A stretch of DNA of 62,500 bases from Neocallimastix lanati (nom. inval.) (lineage: Eukaryota > Neocallimastigomycota > Neocallimastigomycetes > Neocallimastigales > Neocallimastigaceae): positions 162,501 to 225,000 of the forward strand of contig JACVTC010000067.1 of assembly GCA_016946835.1 (NCBI GenBank), given 5' to 3'. Both the position numbers and the translations under genes were made by a program. Shown here piece by piece: positions 1-21,600 of this stretch (the stretch's first letter is position 1; each line of letters begins with the position of its first letter). The notes beneath the pieces are model-generated. The model was not told where the DNA came from, did not search any database, and saw only the letters and a program-made list of their open reading frames with translations.

Positions 1-5127
<5,127 letters not shown>

Positions 5128-5515
5128 ATTCTTCCAATTCCAGTTTTGGCTTAAATTATTGTTGAAAAATTTTTCAGTTATGTAATAAAGTGAGCATTGA
5201 CAAATCAAAGAATTAAAATGTATATAAAAGATAAATTTATAAAAAAAAATTATTATTATTATTATAATTTTTTTTATTTTATTTTATTTTATTATATTAT
5301 TTTTTTTTTTTTAAATTTATTATAGATATAAAATTATAATATATAATAAATGTCAATTATATTAAAAAAATAAATTAATATAACCATATATATTATATGT
5401 ATATATTAAATTTTTATTTTTTTTTAGACTAGGAATAAACTTTTTTTTATTTAATATATATATATATGAAATTTTTTTTATATTAATATTAAAAAAAATA
5501 TATATATTATATGAG
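5128..5515. other. AT-rich 5' flank of the BRCT gene
   Basis: No reading frame or motif. It holds the promoter side of the minus-strand BRCT gene, with poly-A/T and TA runs, and ends at the first retroelement-like sequence. Confidence 0.6.
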
Positions 5516-6480
5516 TTTCAAGAACGAAATAACTTCTAACTCTTTCTCATTCATCGATGATAACTCCAAATGGATAAAAGTTATTATTTGAATCTATTTC
5601 TATATTTCTTCTTTGGCTTTATCGTATAGAAACGTCGACCCTCATGAACACTAATCATAATAGACACTAACATTAGAAAGGAATTCCGTATGCCTCACAA
5701 AATATGAAATTGGGAAAGAAGATTCTCTCGAAGGTGATTGACAAAAAAAAAAAAAAAAAAAAAAAGATTATTAATAAAACGAACTTATTATTATTTCGTT
5801 CGTGAATCATGAAAATGTAGGAATATTTTTAACTAAGTGAAAAATAAAATAATACAAGAAGACTCTTTCAACTTTTTTTAAAGAATAAAAAAAAAAAAAA
5901 AAAAAAAAAACTAGATAAAGAAGGTATAAATACTTTCTTAGACGTAGTACAAATAGTAGTACTGGAGGTTTAATTTTTTAAACTCAAAACTCTCAATAAC
6001 AAACCTCGATTAAAAGTAGTTTGAGTCTTTTTCTACATTCTTTTTATTAGATTAATTCTAGTAAAGGTGGATAGATAAAGAACTGACTTGAACTTAAAGA
6101 ACGTAAGAAACTAGAATACGAGTTTTAAAGTAGAAAGGGACGTTCCTATTGGATAAAATAAAAAAAAAAAAAAAAAAAAAATTTAATGAAAGAGTTAACC
6201 GTAATTAACCGTATAATTTATTTTACTTTTCATCTCAGCAATAACTGTTTCTAAATCAAATGGTTCATTGAAAGAATATTCCAAGATATGTATATTGATT
6301 AATGTTTGGTAGATGGTTCATGTCAAATTTAAATGTAGGATTTTCATCTATAATGTCTTTGAAGGTATAAAAGTTCTTTGGTTTAACAACAAGTGTAGAG
6401 TGTATTTACCTATTCCAAAGATCTCTTTTTGAAGTTTGCAATGATAATTGAACAAAAATCCTTAGAATGTATCTTCAAAT
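5516..6480 (-). mobile_element. Degraded non-LTR retrotransposon (LINE), reverse transcriptase C-terminal half
   Basis: Read on the minus strand with frameshifts, the region gives the order expected for the end of a LINE ORF2: GIGKYTL then HSTLVVKP (compare 'FGINKCATLVVKP') near 6430-6390, then NPTFKFDMNHLPNINQYTYL (compare 'NPTFYLG..LP..NSYTYLGIPF') near 6340, FNEPFDLETVIAEMKSK near 6260, NVPFYFKTRILVSYVL near 6110 and SSTTICTTSKKVFIPSLS near 5960. Stops and A-tracts interrupt every frame, so it is dead. The base composition is visibly less AT-rich than the surroundings. Similarity is recognised by eye only. Confidence 0.65.
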
Positions 6481-6584
6481 TCAGAAAAGGATTATGATTA
6501 TAATATTTATTATTTTATATTGAGTGCTTTTCTTGGTGGGCGTTCAATATATCAAAAAAAAAATTTAAAAGTTAATGATGTAGA

Positions 6585-6925
6585 ACAAAGACAATTAATT
6601 GACAATATTTTTTTAAACAAAGTTCAACTTCGTCGACCGTTCTGTATTTTGTGAGGATTACGGAGTTTCTAATAAACGTAATACCATTAATTTGTCGATC
6701 TTTTTAGATTGATGATGAAATGGTATTCCGTTGAATCTACCGTTGCTAAACTCGTCGACGTCGAAAATGATAAGGCATTGATTTTTATCTCCCTGTAAAA
6801 GATCTGATACAGATTTCGGTTGATAACACTAATACTAAAATTATTACTCGCAATATAATGGACGTGGTGTTATCATCGATGAATGGGAAAAGTTAGAAAT
6901 TATTGCTTCTAATGCATTTTTATAA
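6585..6925 (+). mobile_element. Second LINE 3'-end fragment, inverted relative to 5516-5760
   Basis: Plus-strand sequence here resembles the minus strand of 5516-5760. Shared landmarks are TATTTTGTGAGG with a CGGA close behind it, and TTATCATCGATGAATG followed by GAAAAGTTAGAA or GAAAGAGTTAGAA. The two copies are therefore 3' ends of the same element in opposite orientation, separated by the RT fragment. No open frame survives. Confidence 0.55.
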
Positions 6926-7133
6926 TTATATATAATATATAATATTTTCATTTCATATATTTTATTTTCTATTTTTTTCATTTAAATTATGTAATAATAA
7001 TAATAATTATTATTAATTAAATAAAGTTTTCTTTAAGCTTTTTTTTTTTAAAAAAAAAAAAAAAAAAGTAATAAATTTATAAATATGAAATAAAAAATAA
7101 ATAAATCTATTTCATATAAATCAACCCATTTCA

Positions 7134-7277
7134 ATGTCAGAAATTAACTCTACTGTTCTTTCAATTATAAAAAAAAAAAAAAGCACCAAGTGTTCCTTAT
7201 CATCACCTACTTTATTTAATATATTTATCAAGGACATAATTGATCAATGCAAGAGATATGGTGTGATTATTGAAAGG

Positions 7278-7310
<33 letters not shown>

Positions 7311-7367
7311 TTGTGACGGCCTATTTAAACTGATGATATTATTTTTATTGGTCTCTACAAAATCCTC

Positions 7368-7380
<13 letters not shown>
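7134..7380 (+). mobile_element. LINE reverse transcriptase fragment (palm region)
   Basis: A plus-strand frame reads CSLSSPTLFNIFIKDIIDQC followed by KRYGVIIE, the LINE RT motif usually written QGCxLSPxLFNIFINDI..D. After an A-tract, another frame gives CDGLF and then TDDIIFIG, a decayed copy of the RT active-site box (G-L-F-A-D-D-I). Homopolymer insertions and frameshifts rule out function. It is flanked by fragments of the same class in the opposite direction. Confidence 0.7.
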
Positions 7381-7401
<21 letters not shown>

Positions 7402-7459
7402 AAAAAAAAAACCTTTTAAATTAAAGCTCTATGATTAGGGAATCAAAAATGAATATTGA

Positions 7460-7720
7460 TCATCTGAAAAAGGTAAAGATTTTATTTCTGTAATTTTCCA
7501 ATTCTTTACAGGCAAGAATCCAGTGAGTAAAGCTAGGTACACTAACACCACAACATGGACAACATTTAGGGCAATTTCCTGAGACTATTTTTCTTTTAAT
7601 AGAAATACTAATGTCAAATTTAAAACCATATCTAATTCGAGAAATCCAAAAGAATCCCAATTGATACTTAGGATATTGAAATGATAAAGTCTTTGATTTA
7701 TGAAATAAATCCCAAATCAT
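7460..7720 (-). mobile_element. LINE C-terminal cysteine-rich fragment
   Basis: An 86-codon minus-strand frame carries CPKCCPCCGVSVPSFTHWIL then ACKELENYRN. This is the C-x2-C...H...C zinc-knuckle-like end of LINE ORF2 proteins (usually CPLC....E...H.L..C). The frame is open, but both ends stop abruptly and it is not joined in frame to the RT fragments nearby. It is most likely a short remnant rather than a gene. Confidence 0.6.
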
Positions 7721-7739
7721 TCGCCTTGTAAATAATTGC

Positions 7740-8994
7740 TTTTTTAGCTTTTGAGGGTATATTTATTACTAATTAATCATTTATTTAATAAAAAAAAAAA
7801 AAAAAAAAAAAACATTAATTCTTTATATATAATAAAGAATTTTACTTTAATCATATTTATACATTCATTTACATTATTAATTACATATTTTTTTAAATTG
7901 CATAAAGCATTTATTTATATAAAATATAGATTTATTTAAATAATATTTGTATATCAAAAATGAAAAGAACAAAAAAAAAAAAATAATAATATATATATTA
8001 ACATATATATATATATAATAAATATTATATTCTATAGAATAGGAACGTTTATTAATGATAATTATTATTTTTATTTATTTTTACATAGTTATTAATATAA
8101 TATTTATTTTTATTATAAATTTTTTTATTATTAACTTTATTTACTTTTTATTTTTATTTTCATTTTGTATTATTATTAGTATTGAAAATTTATTAGTATT
8201 GAAAATATTCAATTATAAATTTTTTTTTCTTATTTATTAAAGTTATTATTTTATTATTTTAATTTTTAATTTATCTAAAAAAAATATATTATATATTATT
8301 ATTATTATTCTAAAAATATTATATTGTAAACTGAATTATTATTAGTATTAATAATATTAATTTTCATATTTATTAGTAATTTATGATCTTTTTTTCATTA
8401 TTTATTTATTTTTTTTTAATTTATTTATTTCAAATTACTTTAATGATTAATGAATAATACTAAAAAGAATAAACTTTTATTATTACTATTATTATGATTA
8501 TTACTACAAAAGAAATAATTATAATTATTATTATTATTATTATTATTTTTTTTTTAAAAAAAAAAAAAAAAAATAAAATAACATCAAAAAAAACACCATT
8601 ATATATTTATTTTGGTCATAGGAAAATTAATCTATATGTAATATTATTAATTATAAATATATAATATTTTTTTTATTGAGGATAAAAATTATAATGGGTA
8701 AAAAAAAAAAAAAAATATATATATATATACAATTTTAATATATTTATTAATTTAATTTACATACATATATAATAAAATTTTATATATATATGAATGGTTA
8801 AAATATGGGTAATATTAGAATAAAACAAAACTATATAATATAAATAACATTTAATTAAATTCTATTATTAAAATATTAAAAAATTCAAAATAAAAAAAAA
8901 AAAAATATTAAATTTTTAATAGAAAAAAAAAAATATTCTGTTTTCACTATTTTTTTTTTAAATTTGTTTAATTTTTAATTTTTTTTCTTTATTT

Positions 8995-9033
<39 letters not shown>

Positions 9034-9202
9034 TTTATTTTATTTTATTTTATTTTATTTTATTTTTATTTTAATTTTACTGTTTAAAATAATTAACTTA
9101 CGACTTATTAATTTTTTTTTTCTTTTACTGTTTAAAATAATTAATTTATTAAAGACTTTATATATATATATATATATATTTTTTTTTTTTTATAATTTCT
9201 AT
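7740..9202. other. AT-rich intergenic DNA
   Basis: About 1.4 kb of A/T-rich sequence with poly-A, poly-T (9000-9030), TTTTA pentamers and TA runs. Open frames here are translations of simple sequence. It holds the 3' flank of the kinesin gene. No RNA gene or conserved protein segment was seen. Confidence 0.6.
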
Positions 9203-13518
<4,316 letters not shown>

Positions 13519-14214
13519 TTTGATTTGTTGTAACTTTTATATACTTAAAGTTAAATAAATACAGAAATTCTAGGAAAAAAAAAAAGTGGTCTTATCTATA
13601 TAAATATATAAAGAAATTTTATATATTAATAAATAAAAATAATTATTTAATTAATAACAATTTGTTATAATAATATTTTGATGCTAAATATCAAGTTATT
13701 AAATAAAATAAAGGTTTTATTTATACATATATTAATGTATTATTTGAATATATATTTAAACTACAATTTTATATTTTATATTTCTTTTATATAGTAATAT
13801 AAAGAAATTATTCTTGTAAATCAAAATTTTTGTTATTTTTATTTTTATTTTATATTAAGATTAATTTTTAAATATTATCAAATATAAATAAATAAATAAA
13901 TATTTTATTTAATAATATACTTTTCTAATTTTACTTTTATTTTTATTTTTATTTTAATTTTTATTTTTTTTTTTTGTTAAAATTGTTATTGAACTTTAAA
14001 ATAAATATAATAATTTATAATTGATGATTTATTATATTTATTCAATATAGATTCTTAAAAAACGAGATAAAAATAAAAATAAATATTTTATTTAAATACC
14101 AAAAGTTTAAAGCATAAATATTCATATAAAACCAAAATTTATTTAAAACAACAATAATTAAAGATAATAATTTTGTATATATATTTTTAAATTTTGATGA
14201 AATGCTAATAATGG

Positions 14215-14245
<31 letters not shown>

Positions 14246-14461
14246 TAAAATAAAAAATAAAACAGAAAAAAGTTTAAATAAAAATAAATATAAATATAAA
14301 AAAGTGTATAATAATTAATAAATAAATAATATAAATAATATAAATAAATAAAATTATTTTATTATATGTTGGATTATTTATTTATATTATAAAAGAAAAA
14401 AACAAAAACAAAACATTTATGTATATTACAATGTATTGTGATATATAAATTATATTAAATA

Positions 14462-14492
<31 letters not shown>

Positions 14493-14519
14493 CTAATATT
14501 CAAATTTCAAAATTCTTTA
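13519..14519. other. AT-rich 5' flank of the kinesin gene
   Basis: About 1 kb with no coding signal: poly-A/T tracts, TAAA and TA microsatellites. It contains the presumed promoter of the minus-strand kinesin gene. No recognisable element. Confidence 0.55.
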
Positions 14520-14535
14520 TTATTTAATATAAATT

Positions 14536-15097
14536 TATTATTTACATGTTTATTATTATTTATTATTTAATTATTTATTATTTATTAATAAATACTCTTT
14601 TTATTATTTATTATTTGTTATTTATTATTTATTATTTATTATTTATTAATAAATACTCTTTTTATTATTTATTATTATTTATTATTCAATTATATTATAT
14701 ATATTATATATTATTCAATTATTCAATTATTCAATTATTTATTATTTTATTATTTATTATTTATTATTTATTATTTATTATTTATTATTCAATTATTTAT
14801 TATTCAATTATTTATTATTTATTATTTATTATTTATTATTTATTATTTATTATTTATTATTTATTATTCAATTATTTATTATTCAATTATTTATTATTTA
14901 TTATTTATTATTTATTATTCAATTATTTATTATTTATTATTTATTATTTATTATTTATTATTTATTATTTATTATTTATTATTTATTATTTATTATTCAA
15001 TTATATAATATATACTATTTATTATTCAATTATTTAATATTATTATTTATTATTTATTACTTATTATTTATTATTTATTAGTTATTATTTATTAATA
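14536..15097 (+). repeat. Heptamer satellite (TTTATTA)n with embedded AATAAATACTC motif
   Basis: Over 500 bp built from TTTATTA units with interruptions TATTCAATTATT. The 163-codon frame here is only the translated repeat (IIYYLLF). The non-repeat motif TTAATAAATACTCTTTTTAT occurs at about 14584 and 14646, and a diverged CTACTC form ends the array near 15095. The same unit and motif recur at 59.3, 60.0-60.25 and 60.6-61.1 kb, and the plain unit in an ataxin-10 intron at 35.4 kb. Confidence 0.9.
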
Positions 15098-16799
15098 TCT
15101 ACTCTTATAGAAATTATAATTTATAAATATTATTACTTATATAAACATTATTATTTATACCTATGAAAATTACTATTAAACTTTTATAAATATTATTTAT
15201 TTTATAATTATTATTATTCAAATTTACATATATAATATATATCATATATAATATATATTTTTTATATTTTATATTTGTATTTTTTTTTTAACCTATTTAG
15301 TAAGAATGATTATTGGATTATAATGAAAATAAAAAAAAAAAAATTTTTTTTAATATTTTAATAGATTGATTATTTAACATAAAAGGAAACAAAAAAAAAT
15401 AAAAATAAAAATAATCAATAAAAAATAAATTAAAATTAAAATTAATATATGTGCGGCATTTATTGCAATGTAATAAATAATATCATATAACAAATAAAAA
15501 AATTTTGAAATCTTAAAATTTTTTTAAATTAAAAAAAAGTTAATAATAAATGCTCTTAATATTTTATGATATATTGTAATGTATTATAATATATGTATGT
15601 CTATGTGTATTATATTTAATTGAATATTAAATAAATTCATCCATTTAATTTACTAAAAAAACAAAAATTAAAACTTTAAAAAAAAATTTAAAAAAAAAAA
15701 AAATTAAAATAATAATAATAATTCATAATAATTAATTAATAAATAGGAATTTAAGAAAAAAAAAGAAAGTATTTCTTTTTTTCTTTTCTTAATTGCTTTA
15801 TTTTAAAAGTTAAAAACCATATTCATGACTTTGACTTGAAAAAAAAAAATTGGAATAATAATACAAATGTAATATTGATAATTCTAATTAATAACGAAAG
15901 GATATACTTTGCTAATTATTTTAGAAAATAATAAATGATAAATTCATTATTAAAATTGTCAGATTTAACCGGTTTGAATAAATTCTTTCTATATTCATTT
16001 CATATTATAATTATATTCATAAAAATGAATTAAAGTATGCTTAGAGTTGTGGTATTAGAATAAAAGATTTTAAATATGCATAATAATTTCAAAAAAAAAA
16101 AAAGATATATATATCATAAAAGGAAAGAAAAAAAACAAATATATAATGTAATAGAACAACTAATTGGTATTAATAGCTTTATTTCTGTAAGATGGAACTA
16201 TTTACTGAAATAAAAGTCTTTAAAGATAAATACTATTTATACAAAATTTTTTATAATATTTATATGTATAAACTTTTCTTATACTTTACCAATTTACACA
16301 ATTATTTATTTAAAAAGAATTTAATAAATTACATAAATTACCAAATTTGCTAATTTACACAATTATTTATTTAAAAAGAAATTTCATAAATTTTAAAGTG
16401 CCTAGTCATTCTAATATTAATTTCATGAATTTTCATCATCAAAATAAAAATATATAATTAAATAAAATATAAATAAATGAAAGAATAGATAATAGATAAA
16501 TAATATATATATTAAGTAGATAAATAAATAAGTATATAAATAAATCAATTAGTACATTTTGTTAATGGTGATATAAGAATACTATGACTATGAAATTAAT
16601 TATTAATTAACTTATTAATAATTATTATATAATTCTTAATATAAATTGCACATTGTTTCGCTGTTATGAATTGTTGGAAAAAAAAATAAAATAAAATTAT
16701 TTTGAGTTGTTTCATTAAGTTTTCTTATTGCTTTGGAATTTTTTTTTTACTTAATACTTTCGAATCTTCTCTTAATTAATTAATTATTATTATTTTTTT

Positions 16800-16830
<31 letters not shown>

Positions 16831-17235
16831 GAATATCTTGTTGTCAATTCTTCATATTTTTAACTTATTCTTAAAAATAAAATATTCATTTTAAAAAAAA
16901 AAAAAAATATTTTTTATTCTTTATATTAATAAAAAATTAAAATTTAAAGTTTTATATATCTTTAATAAAAATATTCTTTAAAAATAAATTATTCTTTAAT
17001 AAAATATTATTAAAAAAAAATATTTAAATAAAAGTTTCAGGAAAAAAAAATTTTTTTTTATTTTTATCTTATGTGATTATAGTATTTATGAAATTAATGT
17101 AACAAAAATATTTAAAAATAAAAGTTAATAATAAAATAATTATTTAGAAATATTTAATAAGTTCTAAATCACTTTATAATAAATATATATAATATTATTT
17201 TTTACTTCATTATAACATAATTCATTTTTTTTTAA
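15098..17235. other. AT-rich intergenic DNA with one short direct repeat
   Basis: About 2.1 kb without a supported gene. A 29-bp direct repeat beginning AATTTACACAATTATTTATT occurs at 16291-16319 and 16352-16380 (61-bp spacing). A poly-T run lies at 16800-16830. Nothing else recognised. Confidence 0.55.
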
Positions 17236-17239
17236 ACCC

Positions 17240-17840
17240 TAATACTCTTTTATTATACCAAATACAGTATTTAATATTTATATTAGGAAATAATTTTCTC
17301 TCGCATTAGATATGCCTTTTTCTAAAACATAATGAAAATTTTTTGGAGTAATTATAGCATTATTGCTATATTTATTATTATTTTTTTTTTTTGCTATTTC
17401 TTCAAATAACATCACCTAAGTAGTTTATTCTTTATTTTTTAATATCGAAAAAGAAGTAGTATAAAAAGTATTTAAATTATTAATATAAGTTCTAATAATA
17501 AACTGTTGATTACTAAATTTAGGTGCAATATTAAAGTTCCATCTGCATATATATCTTACATTATATTTCAAAAAAAAAAAAAAAAAAACAATTTTACTTT
17601 GAATGGGGATTAGAAGATTATTAAATATGGATTTTTGAATATCATAAATTCTCAATTCTTATCTATTTTATAAATTTTGATTCATTAGGAATTTCATCAA
17701 GCTTTCTATCCTCAGCTGGTAGTTATTTATCTTTATTTCTTGTTATTTTGGAAATAATTGCATTATCTTCAGACTATATGAATATATATATCCTATTTCT
17801 TTTGAAACTTCATTAAATATACATTTTATACCCAAAGGAA
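17240..17840 (-). mobile_element. MULE-type DNA transposon remnant (FLYWCH/MULE transposase)
   Basis: On the minus strand the sequence reads, with interruptions: SSVPLGIKCIFNEVSKEIGY (about 17815-17755), LDEIPNESKFYK in a shifted frame, ENLYDIQ-like residues, then IYADGTFNIAPKFSNQQFII followed by RTYINNL and TTSFSILKNKE (17560-17425), and after a stop VMLFEEI, PKNFHYVLEKGISNA (17420-17290). The order D-G-T-F...P..F.Q......F..LK.K is that of the MULE transposase catalytic core, whose first acidic residue is the D of DGTF. Stops and a poly-A insertion show it is inactive. No terminal inverted repeats were found around it. Confidence 0.62.
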
Positions 17841-17963
17841 CTGAACTTTTTCTAATTTTTCTAAATAAAAATTTAAATATATATATATATATGTATAAAT
17901 CAATTAATGAATATTTTAATGATAAATAAATAAATAAATAAATAACTAAATAAATAAATAAAT

Positions 17964-17995
<32 letters not shown>

Positions 17996-18219
17996 AATAT
18001 ATAAATAAATAAAAAGATAAATATATAAATATAAATAAATATTTTATAATAGAAACATATTATTTTAATTAAAATTACAGTTTTTTGATCAATTAAAATA
18101 TATTTTATATTGAAATTTTTCTTTTAAAAAAATTTTTTTTTTAAAAATAAAAAAAAAATAGACTAAAATTTGTTCAATTATAGATTTTTAATTTAATTAA
18201 TATTTTCAATACAAAAAAA
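17841..18219. other. AT-rich 5' flank of the SRRM1-like gene
   Basis: TA and TAAA microsatellites and poly-A/T. It holds the likely promoter and 5' leader of the plus-strand gene starting at 18220. No motif can be defended. Confidence 0.5.
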
Positions 18220-21027
18220 ATGGGTGATGGCGGATTCTTCAAAGTAAGAAATATTTTTATTTAAATATAAAATTAAATTTAAATAATATAATAGCAATAA
18301 ATAATTACATAAAATTCAAATTGTTAATTTTTATATTTTATATAGGATGTTTTTTATCCATTAATTTATTATCTTATTGTTCAAACATAAATTATATATA
18401 TATTTTTTGTTTTTAAATGTATTATTTCTTGTATTTATATTTATTTTTTTATTTTTATTTAAAATGTTTTATTACAAATACTTAATTGATTATCATAAAT
18501 TTAGTTTTAAATGTTAGTTAAATAATTGTTATATATATATATATTTTATTCTTTTTTCATGATATTGATATGTCATAATGAAAAGATGAATTATTAATGA
18601 TCATAATTTAACAAAAGTTATATATAATATGTATTATTAAAATATATTAAACAATTTAATTTATATACTAATAATTAATATTTGAATATTATAGGGGACG
18701 AGTTCTGAACAGGATAGTCGATTCAGTGATAAAACTAAAAAACAATTAAAAAATATGCATTTTCCTTCAATATTTAATAAAAAGGTATTCATTTTATATT
18801 ATTAAATGAAAGTATAATTGTAAATTATTTTATTAATATATATATATATTTATATTAATAAATAAAATATTAAAGGTAAATTTAAAAAAGGTTAATATGG
18901 ATACAATTCAACAGTGGATTAGGAAAAAAGTTATTGAAATCTTGGGAATGGAAGATGATGTATTAATTAATTATATATATGAAACATTAGAAGAATCTCC
19001 TGTAAATTTTAATTTTGTTATATTTTAATTTATTATTTTTAAAATTTTTTAAATATTAAATTATTAGATTTTGAATAATAATAATTTAAAAAAAAAATAT
19101 ATATATATATATATAGTATTAAATTTCAAATTTATATTTTATAAAAGACCCCTGATCCAAAATTACTTCAATTAAATTTAACAGGATTTCTTGAAAAAAA
19201 TACAGCTTCATTTGTTCATGATCTCTGGAAGCTCCTGCTTAGTGCGCAAGAAAATATTAGTGGTATCCCTAAAGAATTTATTGATGAAAAAATAAAAGAA
19301 ATTCAAAAAAAAGAAGTAAATAATAATAAAAATAATTATTAATAATAAAATTAGTATAATGATAAAATCATTATTATTATTATTTTATAAAATTTTAAAT
19401 ATAATAGTATTAAATTTACTTCATTATATATTATAGTTATAAAATTATAACAATTATTAATGTAATTAATATAATTTGATTAATAATTTTTTTTTCTTTT
19501 TATTTTATTTTATTTTATTTTATTTTATTTTATTTTATTTTATTTTATTTTATTTTTTTTTTTTTTAAATATTTAATAGGCTGAAAGATTACGAATAGCC
19601 AATGAATTAAAACTAAAACGAGAGAAAGAAGAAAATGAAAGGAAAGAATTAGAAAAAATTAGAGAGAAAGAAAGAAAAGTAATAATAAAATAGATATTCA
19701 TACAGATAAAAATGTAATAATATTTTATAAAAATTAATTATTAATTATTAATTATTATTATTATTATTATTTTTATTTTCAATATCGTTATTTTATTTTA
19801 TTTATATATAATTATATATTTTTTCTTCATTTATAATTGTTATTCTATGATTATTATTATCGATATAATTAAATAATCCTTTTTAACAATATGTTAATAT
19901 ACAAAAAGGAAAGAGAAGAACAACGAAGAAATAGAGAAAAAAGGATTAGAAGTAGAAGTAGAAGTAGGAGTAGGAGTAGGAGTAGGAGTAGAAGCTATGA
20001 TCGTGATCGTAAACGTAGACATAGATATAGTAGAAGTCGTAGTCGTGATTATAGTCGTAGTAGACGTCATGATGATCATAAAAGATATACCAGTCATCAT
20101 CGTCATCATAGAAGTAGATCACGCGATCATCATAATGAACGTAGTAGAGAATCAAAAGAAAAAAAGGAAAATAATAGAGATAAAGATATTAAAGAAGATA
20201 AAGATAAAAAAGAGATAAATGAAAAAGAAGTAAACAAAAAAGAAGAAAATGAGAAAAAAGAAGAAATAAATAATAAAGAAAATATGACAATAGATGATAT
20301 TGATGAAGATGAATTAAGCCTTGAAGAAAATGAATTATATAAAAATGATGAAGAAGAAGATGGTAGTGATTTAGGAGGTGATATGGATTTAATTAATGAA
20401 GATTTAACAGAAAAGCAATTGATTATGGATAATGATAATAAACAAAAGAATAAAGAAGAAGATGAAGAAATGAAGGATACAAGTGATAACGAACAAAATA
20501 ATTCTGATGATGATAAAGATAATAGTAATAATGAAAAAAATAGAGTTCAAAGTCACGAACGTGGTAGTCGTCGTAATCATAGTCGTAATAGAAATAAAAG
20601 TAGAAGTTATAGTCGTAGTCATACTCGTAGTCGTAGTCGTAGTCGTTCAAGAAGATCATCTAGTAAAATTAGAAGTAGTAGACATCATAGTAATCGTTCA
20701 AAATCTAGATCATCAAGATCAAAATATTCAAAATCAAGGAATGAATCAAAAAATAGAAGTCGTAGTAGAAGTGAAAGCAGAAATCATCATCATAGTCGCC
20801 ATAGTCGAAGACATCACCATCATAGATCATCAAGAAGAAATGATGATGATGATGATGATGATAGAAAAAAATCAAGTAGAAAAAGTAAAGAAGAGGTTGA
20901 AAATAAAGATAAAAAAGAATCATCAAAAAATCAAGAACTGGATTCAGATGAAGAAATATCAGATAATGAAAAAGATTCAAAAAATGATAAAAAAGAAAAA
21001 TCTGAGTCTGAATCGGAATCGGAATAA
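18220..21027 (+). CDS. SRRM1/SRm160-like splicing coactivator (PWI + RS domain)
   Basis: Six exons (18220-18243, 18695-18784, 18876-19001, 19148-19315, 19580-19678, 19909-21027) join in phase 0 to a 541-residue protein. Residues 1-136 match the SRRM1 N-terminus: GGFFK|GTSSEQDSRFS across the first intron, then a PWI fold with QQWIRKKVIEILGMEDDVL, LLQLNLTGFLEKN and LWKLLLSAQENISGIP. The helix-1 signature reads QWI instead of PWI. A charged helical stretch (about 137-200) leads into RS-repeat blocks on either side of an acidic Glu/Asp/Lys region, ending in SESESESE. SRRM1 proteins bind nucleic acid through PWI and bridge SR proteins and snRNPs in the spliceosome and exon-junction complex. The initiator is fixed by the conserved MxxGFF start. 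Overlapping frames in the RS region are shadows. Confidence 0.9.
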
Positions 21028-21042
21028 ATTTGAAGATAATTT

Positions 21043-21087
<45 letters not shown>

Positions 21088-21387
21088 TAATTTTATAATA
21101 ATAATCAATTTAAAGATTTATTTTTAATTATTTTATTTTATATCATTTCAATAATAAGCAACTTTTATTTATTTATTTATTTTATTATTTTATTTTTAAT
21201 TATTTAATCATAGAATTTTAATATAAATTATCAAGTATTAAATTTTAATTATAATATTTTTATAATCATAAATTATATTAATAAAAAAAAATATCTTATT
21301 CTTATTTTCTTATTCTTATTATTTTTATTTATTTTGTAATAATAATATAAATATTATAAACATTAATGATATGCATTATTATTATTA

Positions 21388-21419
<32 letters not shown>

Positions 21420-21600
21420 AATATTAGTAATTATGATAGTATACTAAAAGTAAAAATAAAAAAATTTTAATAAGAATAATTATAATCGTGCTTCACAATT
21501 TAAATAATACGATTAAATAATAATATTTTTTTTTTTTTTTTTCAAAAACAATTTATCTGGCAATTGAGAATACTAAAATATCAAATTTTAATTTCAATAA
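21028..21600. other. AT-rich 3' flank of the SRRM1-like gene
   Basis: Poly-A at 21046-21085 and poly-T tracts at 21390 and 21525. No gene or repeat family was recognised before the retroelement remnants begin. Confidence 0.5.

Noticed and set aside
8031-8050. TTCTATAGAATAGGAACG, faintly like a yeast FRT core
   Set aside because: Short match with no inverted partner and no recombinase gene; chance in A/T-rich sequence.
7751-8240. Two 60-codon frames rich in Ile/Phe
   Set aside because: Composition is that of background A/T DNA, with no conserved residues or splice context.
14546-15037. 163-codon open frame of Ile/Tyr/Leu/Phe
   Set aside because: It is the translation of the TTTATTA heptamer array; the frames at 59256-59615 and 60583-61110 are the same artefact.
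18340-18390. Possible extra exon after an AG at 18345 in the SRRM1-like gene
   Set aside because: Skipping it gives GGFFK|GTSSEQD, matching the conserved family N-terminus exactly; including it would break the match.
20483-21127. Overlapping frames within the RS region of the SRRM1-like gene
   Set aside because: Repetitive AGT/CGT/GAT codons leave shifted and antisense frames open; only the 19909-21027 frame encodes the RS domain and joins the upstream exons in phase.
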